This document shows, piece by piece, positions 45,230-53,648 of a stretch of DNA of 64,000 bases. Source of the DNA: JAKQIM01 sp964633225 (GTDB lineage Bacteria > Chloroflexota > Anaerolineae > Anaerolineales > UBA4823). The DNA is taken from contig CAZWFQ010000002.1 in the NCBI GenBank assembly GCA_964633225.1, positions 1-64,000 on the forward strand. Direction: 5' to 3'. Position numbers and translations under genes: made by a program. The notes under the pieces were generated by a model that was not told the DNA's origin, did no database searches, and saw nothing but the letters and a program-made list of their open reading frames with translations. The first letter of the stretch is position 1, and each line of letters begins with the position of its first letter.

Positions 45230-48200
45230 ATGGTTGATACTATTCAAAACTCGCCATCTGGCAAACAGGACTCTCTTTTTCATCGGTGGATCATTCCTGG
45301 TGTCGTGCTGTTATACCAGATCCTGGGGCTGATTGCTTTTGCCGCTTATGCCGCTGCGGCCATCCGCTATGTCGGGCAGCCCTTCTTGGGAGCCTTTGTA
45401 GAGCACACTCTCTACATTAGTAACACCGGGGCTGGCAATACCGAATGGGAACTGGCCCAGAAAATCGATCAACACATCAAAAGTGTTAGGGCGCTCAGCG
45501 CGGAGGAAGATCCGTCCGAGCAAATTGACCGTTTCGGCTACCGGCTCACATCGCTGGATGGCGAGGAAGTTGTTGACCACTTCCAGCTAAACGAGATGCT
45601 TGCCCAACGCCAGGTTGGGGACCAGGTGAACCTGGTGATCACCACCCCTGAGGGCCAAACGATCACCCAGAGCATCACCCTGGGCAAGTTCCCGGTATCA
45701 GACCAATTCAGTTACTTTTACATCCCCTACGCAACCGGCATCATTTACCTGATTGCCAGCCTGTGGGTCTTCACCTTAAGGCGGCGCGACACGGCTGGGC
45801 AAGCTTTTGCAGCCTTCTCCACTTCAGCGGCCCTGGCCCTGGCTGGCTTCTTAGATATGTCAGCCACTAGTTGGCTGGTGACTGTGTGGACGGCGGCAAT
45901 GGCCTTTGTGGGCGGCTCGCTGGTCAGCCTGGCAATGATCTTTCCGATTGAACACCGCCTGGCGATCCGCTTCCCCATTATGCGCTGGATTGGCTATGCA
46001 ATCTCAGCCGGCCTGGCAATTTGGGGATTGACCACGATGTACAACTATAGCTATCCTGAGGCCTACGTCTTGCCCTGGAGGTTTTCATTTGTATGGGCTG
46101 GTGTCGCCATCCTGGCCTTTGTATTGTTCACCACAGCCCGGTTAATTTCCACCTCAATTCCAGTCGTACGCGAGCAAACGCGCCTGATCTTCTTTGGTGC
46201 GCTGCTTGCCTTCGGGCCGCTAGGCCTGTTCTTTTTCATCACATCAATTTTACAAACGCGTTTCCAACCCTGGTTGTTCTTGACCCTGGTTGCCTTCCCA
46301 ACGGCGGTGGCTTACGCCATCTTGCGTTACCGCAACCTGAACACCGATTACCTGTTCAGCCGCGGCATTCTATACGGCATGCTGCTGGCACTGGTGATCG
46401 CGGCTTATGCCTTATTGGTGGCGGGGCTGGGGCTGGTCTTTGGACGGGAAACCGTGCTCTCAAGTCCATATCTGGCGGGGGCGGTTATCTTCATCTTGGC
46501 ATTGGCTTTCATGCCAGTGCGGCAGCGTCTCCAGGATGCGATTGATAAGGCCTTTGCACGGGGGCAATCGGCTTACCGCAGCCGCCTGCAAGCCTTTGGG
46601 CGTGAGTTAACTCGCAGCATGGATCTGCCGGGCATCCTGTCGCTGCTGCGGCAGTATGTAGAAGACGACCTGGTGCCAGTTCACATGCACCTGTACACAC
46701 ATGACCCTCTCACCGATCACTACGTTGCCGCAAGCAATAGTGCTTCTCGCGTAGATTCAACCAGCGACCTGCGGTTTCCTCCAAGCAGTGCCCTGATCAA
46801 AACCCTGGCTCAACAACGCAGTTCCATCTTCCTGGGTGAAAGCAAAACGCTGCAGCCATCCCTGGAGCCCGAGCGAGCCCGCATTGCATTGCTGGGAGCG
46901 CAGCTCTTTGTGCCCTTGCCCGGCCGGCAGAAATTGACTGGCTGGCTGGCCCTGGGGGCGCGCCGCTCTGGCGAGCCTTACAATCGTCACGACCTGGAAT
47001 TCCTCGAATCGCTCTGCGACCAGGCCGCCCTGGCGATTGAGCGCGCCCAGGTGGTTGCCGACCTGGAACGCCGCGTGCACGCCATGAATGTGCTAACGCG
47101 CGTTTCACAGGGCATCAATGTTACGATCATGTTTGACGATATCCTGGAATTGATCTATGCCCAGACCAACCAAGTCATTCCCACCAGAGATTTCCGCATC
47201 ACCCTTCAAGATGATACCAGCGAAATACCCTATCACGTTTTCTACCTTGAAAACGATGAACGCCTGACTGAGCGCGAAAACCAACCCATCCCAATTACCC
47301 AGGGGCTGGAACGCGAGATTCTAAAAATCCGCCGCGCTATTGTTACTGAAGATTACGAGAGCGAATGCCGTGCTAGGGGCACCCTGCCGGCTGCCAAGAA
47401 CATCTACTCATGGGTAGGCGTGCCCCTCAACACGGGTGCTTCTACCATTGGCGTGCTCAGCCTGGGCAGCCGCGACTCAACCATCATCTTCACAGACGAG
47501 CAAATTAACCTGCTGCAGGCCATTGCCGACCAGGCTGCCGGAGCGATTGTCAAAGCACGCCTGTTGCAAGAGGCCGAACGCCGCACACGCCAGCTTACGT
47601 CGCTAAACGAAGTTGCACGCAGTCTGACATCTACCCTGGAATTAGAGCCCCTGCTCAATCAGATCCTTAACAGCGCCGTAGAAATCCTCAACTGCGAAGC
47701 CGGCAGCTTGCTGCTGGTGGAGCAAGAGACCGGCGAACTGATATTTGTGGTGGCGGTCGGCCCGGTGGGCTCAGACCTGGTAGGGAAACACCTGCCGCCC
47801 GGCACGGGCCTGGTGGGCAAAGCCGTTGATTCGCGGCTGCCTCTGATCCAAAATGACGTTCGGCGCAGCAAAGAATGGTTCGATAAATCGGACGAGCAAA
47901 CCGGGTTTACCACCAACGACCTTTTGGTGGTGCCCATGCAGGTCAAGGATCAAGTTTCTGGCGTTATCGAGGTCATCAACCGCAAAGACGGACTGCCCTT
48001 CAATTCAGACGACCAGGAATTGTTGATGGCTTTCACCAGCCAGGCTGCGGTGGCGCTCGAAAATGCCCGTTTGTATACCCAGACTGACCAGACCCTCTCG
48101 GAGCGCGTGGAAGAGCTCTCGGTCATGCAGCGCATTGATCGCGAGCTGAATGCCAGCCTGGATGTTGGGCGTGCCATGCACATCACGCTGGAATGGGCAA

Positions 48201-49339
48201 TGCGGCAGTCAAAAGCCGATGCGGGGTTGATTGGCGTTGTTGATAAAGAACTGAATAAGATCCGCATCACAGCATCGCAAGGCTACACCAACGAGCTGAA
48301 TACTTTTAAAGATTCGCTCTTACCTGGGGATTTGCCTTCGATCAACGAAGCCATTACATCTGGCCAGCCGCAATGCATGCTGGTGGCAGACACGGCTTCT
48401 CTGGACGGAGCACGCCGGTCGAACATCCTGAAACGCAGCAAAAGCCAGGTCATTATCCCCATCCGCCGCGAATCCGAGGTGATTGGAGTGGTGATGCTCG
48501 AAAGCCTGGAGGCCGAAACCTGCCCAGAGGATGTCCTGGCGTTCCTCTCCCGCCTGAGCGATCACTCTGCCATCGCCATTTCCAATGCCCAGCTTTTCGC
48601 AGCCATCCAGGCAGCCAACCAGGCGAAGAGCGAGTTCGTTTCATTTGTATCTCATGAGCTAAAGACGCCCATGACCTCCATCCGTGGCTTCTCAGATCTA
48701 CTGGCTGCGGGTGTGGTGGGGCCCGTTAACGAAGCCCAGCTCAACTTCTTAGGCACCATCCGTTCTAACGTGGAACGCATGGCCACCCTGGTCTCAGACC
48801 TGGCAGACGTCAGCCGCATCGAAGCCGGCCGCCTGCGACTGGATTTCGCTGCCGTTTCAGTGGCCGAGCTAGTTGACGAAGTGGTGCGTTCTGCTCGCGC
48901 CCAGATCGAAGATAAGCAACAAACCATCGAATTGCAAATCCCCGGCGATCTTGCACCCATGTGGGGCGACCGCATGCGGCTGATCCAGGTGCTGACCAAC
49001 CTGGTGAACAACGCCTACAAATACACCCCACAAAATGGCCATATCATTGTGGCGGCCGAACAAACCAAGAATACCTGGAACCCTGAAGGTGCGCCAATAG
49101 TTATTCACCTATGGGTCAAAGACAATGGGCTTGGCATCAGCCCCGAGCACCAAAAGAAGATCTTCCAAAAATTCTACCGTGCCGAAGATACCAAGATCCG
49201 TGACATCCCTGGCACTGGCCTGGGCCTGAACATCACGAAAACCCTGGTAGAGATGCAGGGTGGGCAGATTTGGTTCGAGAGCGAAGTGGATCAGGGCACA
49301 ACCTTCCACTTCACCACCCCCATCGTCGAAAGCGCGTAG
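45230..49339 (+). CDS. Large multi-GAF membrane sensor histidine kinase
   Basis: This 1369-residue protein starts with a helix (20-42) and an outward PDZ-like region (about 60-155, with RLTSLDGEEVVDHF). About nine further helices follow (160-430), then four GAF-like domains (roughly 450-615, 620-780, 790-945, 955-1125). HisKA carries the phospho-acceptor H1142 in SFVSHELKTPM, then HATPase with NLVNNAYKY, DNGLGI and GTGLGLNI. There is no receiver domain and no adjacent response regulator. The downstream FIST gene begins 12 bases later. Confidence 0.92.
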   Translation: MVDTIQNSPSGKQDSLFHRWIIPGVVLLYQILGLIAFAAYAAAAIRYVGQPFLGAFVEHTLYISNTGAGNTEWELAQKIDQHIKSVRALSAEEDPSEQIDRFGYRLTSLDGEEVVDHFQLNEMLAQRQVGDQVNLVITTPEGQTITQSITLGKFPVSDQFSYFYIPYATGIIYLIASLWVFTLRRRDTAGQAFAAFSTSAALALAGFLDMSATSWLVTVWTAAMAFVGGSLVSLAMIFPIEHRLAIRFPIMRWIGYAISAGLAIWGLTTMYNYSYPEAYVLPWRFSFVWAGVAILAFVLFTTARLISTSIPVVREQTRLIFFGALLAFGPLGLFFFITSILQTRFQPWLFLTLVAFPTAVAYAILRYRNLNTDYLFSRGILYGMLLALVIAAYALLVAGLGLVFGRETVLSSPYLAGAVIFILALAFMPVRQRLQDAIDKAFARGQSAYRSRLQAFGRELTRSMDLPGILSLLRQYVEDDLVPVHMHLYTHDPLTDHYVAASNSASRVDSTSDLRFPPSSALIKTLAQQRSSIFLGESKTLQPSLEPERARIALLGAQLFVPLPGRQKLTGWLALGARRSGEPYNRHDLEFLESLCDQAALAIERAQVVADLERRVHAMNVLTRVSQGINVTIMFDDILELIYAQTNQVIPTRDFRITLQDDTSEIPYHVFYLENDERLTERENQPIPITQGLEREILKIRRAIVTEDYESECRARGTLPAAKNIYSWVGVPLNTGASTIGVLSLGSRDSTIIFTDEQINLLQAIADQAAGAIVKARLLQEAERRTRQLTSLNEVARSLTSTLELEPLLNQILNSAVEILNCEAGSLLLVEQETGELIFVVAVGPVGSDLVGKHLPPGTGLVGKAVDSRLPLIQNDVRRSKEWFDKSDEQTGFTTNDLLVVPMQVKDQVSGVIEVINRKDGLPFNSDDQELLMAFTSQAAVALENARLYTQTDQTLSERVEELSVMQRIDRELNASLDVGRAMHITLEWAMRQSKADAGLIGVVDKELNKIRITASQGYTNELNTFKDSLLPGDLPSINEAITSGQPQCMLVADTASLDGARRSNILKRSKSQVIIPIRRESEVIGVVMLESLEAETCPEDVLAFLSRLSDHSAIAISNAQLFAAIQAANQAKSEFVSFVSHELKTPMTSIRGFSDLLAAGVVGPVNEAQLNFLGTIRSNVERMATLVSDLADVSRIEAGRLRLDFAAVSVAELVDEVVRSARAQIEDKQQTIELQIPGDLAPMWGDRMRLIQVLTNLVNNAYKYTPQNGHIIVAAEQTKNTWNPEGAPIVIHLWVKDNGLGISPEHQKKIFQKFYRAEDTKIRDIPGTGLGLNITKTLVEMQGGQIWFESEVDQGTTFHFTTPIVESA

Positions 49340-49350
49340 AAAGGAACGCC

Positions 49351-50526
49351 ATGACTCTCACGGCAGTTGTTGGACAGGCACAGGCATTAGAGGGCCGCGA
49401 AGCGGCTGCACAGGCCACCCACCGCGCCCTGGACCAAATCGGCCGCAACCAGGCTGTTTTTGGCATCATCATTGCCTCGCACTACCATGCCATCCAGCAG
49501 GTGTTAACTGGAGCATCTACGCTGTTAGGCGACATCCCCCTGCTAGGCCTGAGCACCAATGCTGAGATCACAGAAGAAGGCCAGTCACAACGTTCGGTGG
49601 TGGTGGCTTTGGTAGCTGGTGATGGGGTCAGCGTCAAAGCAGATTGGTGGGGCGGGTTTGGTGAAGACAGCCGGGGGGTTGCACAACGCATGGCGCAGGC
49701 CCTGCAACTGTTTCATTCTGATGGCACCCTGCTGGTGGTTGCAGACGGCTTCACCGGAGATGCCAAACAGTTTTGCGCCGGGCTGCCTGCCGGCGAATAC
49801 AACCTGGCTGGCTGCCTGGCAGGCGGGGCGCTCAACCAGGCTCGCACCTATCAAATCGGCGGACGCCAGTCTGGCACAAATGGCCTTGCAGCAGCCCTGA
49901 TCAGCGGCAAACTGGCAACCGGTGTTGGCTATGCGCACGGATGGGAGCCGGTTGGCTCTTATTATCGCGTCACCCGTTCACAAGGCCCTTGGGTGCGCAT
50001 GCTAGATGAAGTCTCGGTCGCCGAAGCCTATTCCCGGTTGTTCAAATACCCGGCGCGCCAGTGGGCGTATCCGCCTTTGAACGAGCTGGTTCGTCTCTAT
50101 CCGTTAGGCATCGAACAAAAAGCAAATGCCCCCCTCCTGGTGCGCTCACCGCTGCGGATGGAAACAGATGGCAGCTTGCGCATGAACACCCTCGTCCCCG
50201 AAGGTGTTACAGCCCACTTGCTGGTAGGCAGTATTGAAAACTGTCTCGAAGCAGCTCGACAGGCTGCCCAAACGGCCATCGATGCTTTGAATGGAGCGCG
50301 CCCGGTTTTGGCATTGGTCTTTGCGGATATTGCCTGGCAAATGCTGTTCGAGTCAAACGCTGAGCAAGATTTACAAGTCATTCGCGAAGTGATCGGCCCC
50401 GACGTGCCCATCGCAGGTGGCTATACCTTTGGACAGCTTGCCCGCGTGAACACCAAAGGCAAAAAAGGCGCCCCAGAATTATTGAACCAACAAATAGAAA
50501 TCGTTTTGTTTGGGGCTCCATCCTAA
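49351..50526 (+). CDS. FIST-domain sensor/signalling protein
   Basis: This 391-residue protein has the FIST N domain (SVVVALVAGDGVSVKADWWGG; DGFTGDAKQF; GYAHGWEPVG) and the FIST C domain (RMNTLVPEGVTAHLLVGS; IAGGYTFGQL). FIST proteins are small-ligand sensors; the NosP subgroup binds heme and nitric oxide and inhibits a partner histidine kinase encoded beside it. Whether this one binds heme cannot be seen. I chose the ATG at 49351 (AAAGGAA upstream) over a longer frame overlapping the kinase. Confidence 0.85.
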   Translation: MTLTAVVGQAQALEGREAAAQATHRALDQIGRNQAVFGIIIASHYHAIQQVLTGASTLLGDIPLLGLSTNAEITEEGQSQRSVVVALVAGDGVSVKADWWGGFGEDSRGVAQRMAQALQLFHSDGTLLVVADGFTGDAKQFCAGLPAGEYNLAGCLAGGALNQARTYQIGGRQSGTNGLAAALISGKLATGVGYAHGWEPVGSYYRVTRSQGPWVRMLDEVSVAEAYSRLFKYPARQWAYPPLNELVRLYPLGIEQKANAPLLVRSPLRMETDGSLRMNTLVPEGVTAHLLVGSIENCLEAARQAAQTAIDALNGARPVLALVFADIAWQMLFESNAEQDLQVIREVIGPDVPIAGGYTFGQLARVNTKGKKGAPELLNQQIEIVLFGAPS

Positions 50527-50532
50527 AACATA

Positions 50533-50567
50533 GCAGACGGGGCGGCAGGAACAGCCGCCCCGTCTGC
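50533..50567 (+). terminator. Strong intrinsic terminator after the FIST gene
   Basis: Perfect 14-bp stem (50533-50546 with 50554-50567), 7-base loop, then TTTTA. It ends the six-gene exporter/sensor block and also faces convergent trpB2. Confidence 0.9.
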
Positions 50568-50574
50568 TTTTATG

Positions 50575-51948
50575 CTATGCCGGCACCATCACCTTGGGTA
50601 GATTTTCCAATGAGGCCTGGATGGCTTCAGTGGGGTATTCGTAATCGTCCAACTTGCCACTCAAGTATGCCTGGTATGAAGCCATATCAAAGTTACCATG
50701 CCCCGAGAGGTTGAACAGGATGACGCGCTTTTCACCTTTGCGCTTGGCATCCAGGGCCTCATCGATCGCGGCGCGGATAGCATGTGCAGATTCAGGTGCC
50801 GGCACCAGGCCCTCGGCGCGGGCAAACAGCAGTGCGGCATCAAAGGTTGTAAGCTGTTTGACAGCTACGGCTTCAATATACCCGGCATCATACAAGGCGC
50901 AGAGCGAAGGCGCCATGCCGTGATACCTAAGCCCGCCCGCATGGATGGGTGCGGGGACGAAATCATGCCCCAGGGTGTGCATCTTGATCACCGGCGCCAT
51001 CCGGGCAGTATCCCCGTAATCAAAGGTATAGGTGCCCTTAGTCAGCGATGGAGTGGCGGTTGGCTCAACTGCCAACAGGCGTGCACGCTGCCCATTGCGC
51101 AGATTCTCGCGCAAGAAGGGGTACGCAATCCCGGCAAAATTCGAGCCGCCGCCCACGCACCCAATCACAACATCGGGATATTCGCCCGCCATATCCATTT
51201 GCTTAAGCGCCTCTTCTCCAATCACCGACTGGTGCATCAAAACATGGTTCAATACCGATCCCAGGCTGTATTTCTTATGCCCGCCTGACATCGCGGCCAC
51301 TTCAACCGCCTCAGAAATTGCCATCCCCAGCGAACCAGGGGTATCGGGTGTTTCAGCCAACACCGAACGGCCATAATGGGTCTGGTTGGTGGGGCTCGAG
51401 AACACCTGGGCGCCAAAAGCCTCCATCAAAACACGACGATGCGGTTTGTGATCGTATGAAACCCGGACCATGTACACTTCCACATCCATATCGAAAAAGT
51501 TGCCAGCCATCGCCAAAGCCGTCCCCCACTGCCCGGCACCAGTCTCAGTAGTCAGCGCACGAACGCCAGATATTTTATTGTAAAATGCCTGTGGAATAGC
51601 TGTATTAGGCTTATGGCTGCCGGCCGGGGAAGCCCCCTCGTATTTATAGTAAATGTGAGCCGGGGTGCCCAGTTCCTTCTCCAGGCGCACAGCGCGCACC
51701 AATGGGGTTGGCCTCCACAACTTATAGATTTCACGCACTTCTTCAGGGATTTCGATATACCGCTCAGTGCTCATCTCTTGCATGATCAATTCCATCGGAA
51801 ATAAAACCGACATAAAATCAGGCGTCACTGGCTCTAAAGTTTGTGGATTAAGCACAGGCGTATGCGGCACCGGCGAATCACCGAAAATGTTGTACCAAAA
51901 TTTCGGCAGATCTGATTCGTTCAGAAGAAAATGGGTTTGAGTGGACAT
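50575..51948 (-). CDS. trpB2: Tryptophan synthase beta chain, TrpB2 type
   Basis: This PLP enzyme joins indole and serine into tryptophan. The 457-residue length and long N-terminal extension mark the TrpB2 class. The PLP lysine is K113 in GSHKPNTAIPQAF, with ETGAGQWGTALA and the phosphate loop CVGGGSNFAG. No trpA is adjacent; TrpB2 can use free indole. It has a perfect AGGAGG site and lies behind a T-box leader reading a Trp codon, which strongly supports a tryptophan role. Confidence 0.95.
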   Translation of the reverse strand: MSTQTHFLLNESDLPKFWYNIFGDSPVPHTPVLNPQTLEPVTPDFMSVLFPMELIMQEMSTERYIEIPEEVREIYKLWRPTPLVRAVRLEKELGTPAHIYYKYEGASPAGSHKPNTAIPQAFYNKISGVRALTTETGAGQWGTALAMAGNFFDMDVEVYMVRVSYDHKPHRRVLMEAFGAQVFSSPTNQTHYGRSVLAETPDTPGSLGMAISEAVEVAAMSGGHKKYSLGSVLNHVLMHQSVIGEEALKQMDMAGEYPDVVIGCVGGGSNFAGIAYPFLRENLRNGQRARLLAVEPTATPSLTKGTYTFDYGDTARMAPVIKMHTLGHDFVPAPIHAGGLRYHGMAPSLCALYDAGYIEAVAVKQLTTFDAALLFARAEGLVPAPESAHAIRAAIDEALDAKRKGEKRVILFNLSGHGNFDMASYQAYLSGKLDDYEYPTEAIQASLENLPKVMVPA

Positions 51949-51982
51949 GGTAAGCCTCCTTGAGAAAGATGATTAAATAAAT

Positions 51983-52012
51983 ACGCGCTCGTCCTCTTGG
52001 GGACGAACGCGC
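51983..52012 (-). terminator. Regulated terminator of the T-box
   Basis: A 12-bp stem (52001-52012 with 51983-51994, two G-U pairs) with a 6-base loop, followed on the minus strand by ATTTATTTAAT. It competes with the antiterminator formed by the T-box core. Confidence 0.85.
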
Positions 52013-52313
52013 GCGCTCCGTGGTGCCACCCCGGTTAAGCAGCTTAACCAAAAACCCCGTCGATGATGCGACAGGGTATGAAAAGCCAGCTTCACTCGTT
52101 ACGAGTACGGGCCAGAAGGCCGATACTCTTTGCCCTGATAACGGTGGCAGCTCCGGCTCGGGTTACTCCAACAATGCTTTCACACTGGTTTGACCCTGCA
52201 ACTCTGAGGTCCATTCAACGCTGTCGTGCAGGCAAGGTTCTCATCATCTCCTTGCTCTCTGTACCGCCGTACAAGCGTGTACTCGTCCTCTTCATCGTCT
52301 TTGGTTATGAAGT
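51983..52313 (-). promoter_or_regulatory. T-box leader, tryptophan specific
   Basis: The ~330-base leader of trpB2 has all T-box landmarks on the minus strand. The Stem I base is GACGATGAAGAGGACGAGTA; AGAGAGCAAGG and GATGAGAACC follow. The specifier is GAA-TGG-ACC, with the UGG codon at 52211-52213. The T-box core GGGGTGGCACCACG (52019-52032) can pair with the tRNA acceptor end when uncharged. The terminator stem is at 51983-52012. Uncharged tRNA-Trp should therefore switch trpB2 on. Confidence 0.93.
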
Positions 52314-52320
52314 TAGATGA

Positions 52321-52348
52321 ATTATACGGAGAAAGCCGGGTTTGTCAA
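52321..52348 (-). promoter_or_regulatory. Consensus sigma70 promoter of trpB2
   Basis: On the minus strand: TTGACA, 16 bases, TATAAT, both hexamers perfect. It starts 5 bases after the folA stop and just upstream of the T-box. Confidence 0.88.
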
Positions 52349-52352
52349 GTAG

Positions 52353-52856
52353 CTAAAACTTGGAGTCAGAGCGCTGCAAAACCTGGTAAGTGCTGGGATA
52401 CTCATCGTTCTGGCTGGCGGGGAAAGCTTGCTCTTCCACCACATACCAGGCGCTGGCATCGATCTCGGGAAAGAAGGTATCGCAATGGGCCAGGGTGTGT
52501 ACCCTGGTCAGGTAGATCCGATCTGCCAGATTCAAGGCCTGGGCATATACCTGCCCGCCGCCAATCACAAACACATCTTCTGCACCGCCTTTCTGGGCAA
52601 GCGCCAAGGCATCTTCCAGAGAAGCAGACACCAGGCATCCTTCAGGATGATAATTGGCCGCCCGGCTCAAAACAATATTGACTCGCCCGGGCAAGGGCCG
52701 GCCGATTGAAACGTGTGTTTTCCGCCCCATGATCAAGTAATGCCCCATGGTCAGGCGCTTGAAGCGCTTTAGGTCTGCGGATAAATGCCAGGGGATTTCG
52801 CCAGCGCGGCCGATCCCGCCTTGCAGATCCATCGCCACGATCAAAGAAAGATTCAT
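52353..52856 (-). CDS. folA: Dihydrofolate reductase
   Basis: This 167-residue NADPH enzyme regenerates tetrahydrofolate. Motifs are LIVAMDLQGGIG, IPWHLSADLKRFKRLT (acidic Asp), IMGRKTHVSIGRPLPGR and VIGGGQVYAQAL. Its ATG overlaps the thyA stop (ATGA). ThyA converts methylene-THF to DHF, which FolA recycles, so the pairing is functional. It is the last gene of the nusA operon. Confidence 0.96.
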   Translation of the reverse strand: MNLSLIVAMDLQGGIGRAGEIPWHLSADLKRFKRLTMGHYLIMGRKTHVSIGRPLPGRVNIVLSRAANYHPEGCLVSASLEDALALAQKGGAEDVFVIGGGQVYAQALNLADRIYLTRVHTLAHCDTFFPEIDASAWYVVEEQAFPASQNDEYPSTYQVLQRSDSKF

Positions 52857-53647
52857 ATCGAGATCTCCGCCTTAATGTGCGGATGAGCCTGGTAATTCAG
52901 CAGCTTGAAGTGTTCATACTGGAATTGGGAGATCGACTGAACCGAGGGTTCAAGCTGGAGGAGCGGCAGAGGATACGGTTGGCGGGCGAGTTGGAGGCGC
53001 GCTTGTTCGATATGGTTCAAGTACAGGTGTGCATCGCCCAGGGTGTGGACAAAATCACCCGGCTGCAAGCCGCACACCTGGGCAATCATCATGGTCAATA
53101 AGGAATATGAGGCAATGTTGAACGGCACACCCAAAAACACATCGGCAGAGCGCTGGTACATCTGACAAGAAAGCCTGCCGCTGGCTACATAGAACTGGAA
53201 GATCAGGTGACAGGGAGGCAGGGCCATTTTGTCAAGCTCGCCCACGTTCCAGGCATTGACGATCAAACGCCTGGAATTGGGGTCTTCTTTGATCTGTGTG
53301 ATGACCTGGGCAATCTGATCCACCAAACGCCCGTCAGCAGCCTGCCAGGCACGCCATTGCACACCATACACCGGGCCCAACTCGCCGCTTTCATCTGCCC
53401 ACTCGTTCCAGATGCTCACCCCATGTTCTTGCAAATAACGAATATTGCTTTCGCCGCGTAAAAACCACAGCAGCTCGTGGATGATGGACTTTAGGTGCAG
53501 TTTTTTGGTGGTCAAAAGCGGGAAACCCGCACCCAGGTCAAAGCGCATCTGGTAGCCAAATATCGACAGGGTGCCCGTGCCTGTACGGTCAGGCTTCTCG
53601 ATACCATGATCTAAAACATACTGCAACAAATCAAGGTACTGGCGCAA
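52853..53647 (-). CDS. thyA: Thymidylate synthase
   Basis: ThyA makes dTMP from dUMP. I chose the TTG at 53647: GGAGG lies 6 bases upstream, it is 1 base after the ribF stop, and it gives 264 residues, the classic length, with the nucleophile at C146 in LPPCHLIFQF. RTGTGTLSIFGYQ and SRRLIVNAWN also fit. The longer frame to 53734 would overlap ribF by 86 bases and add no family sequence. Confidence 0.95.
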   Translation of the reverse strand: MRQYLDLLQYVLDHGIEKPDRTGTGTLSIFGYQMRFDLGAGFPLLTTKKLHLKSIIHELLWFLRGESNIRYLQEHGVSIWNEWADESGELGPVYGVQWRAWQAADGRLVDQIAQVITQIKEDPNSRRLIVNAWNVGELDKMALPPCHLIFQFYVASGRLSCQMYQRSADVFLGVPFNIASYSLLTMMIAQVCGLQPGDFVHTLGDAHLYLNHIEQARLQLARQPYPLPLLQLEPSVQSISQFQYEHFKLLNYQAHPHIKAEISI

Positions 53648-53648
53648 T

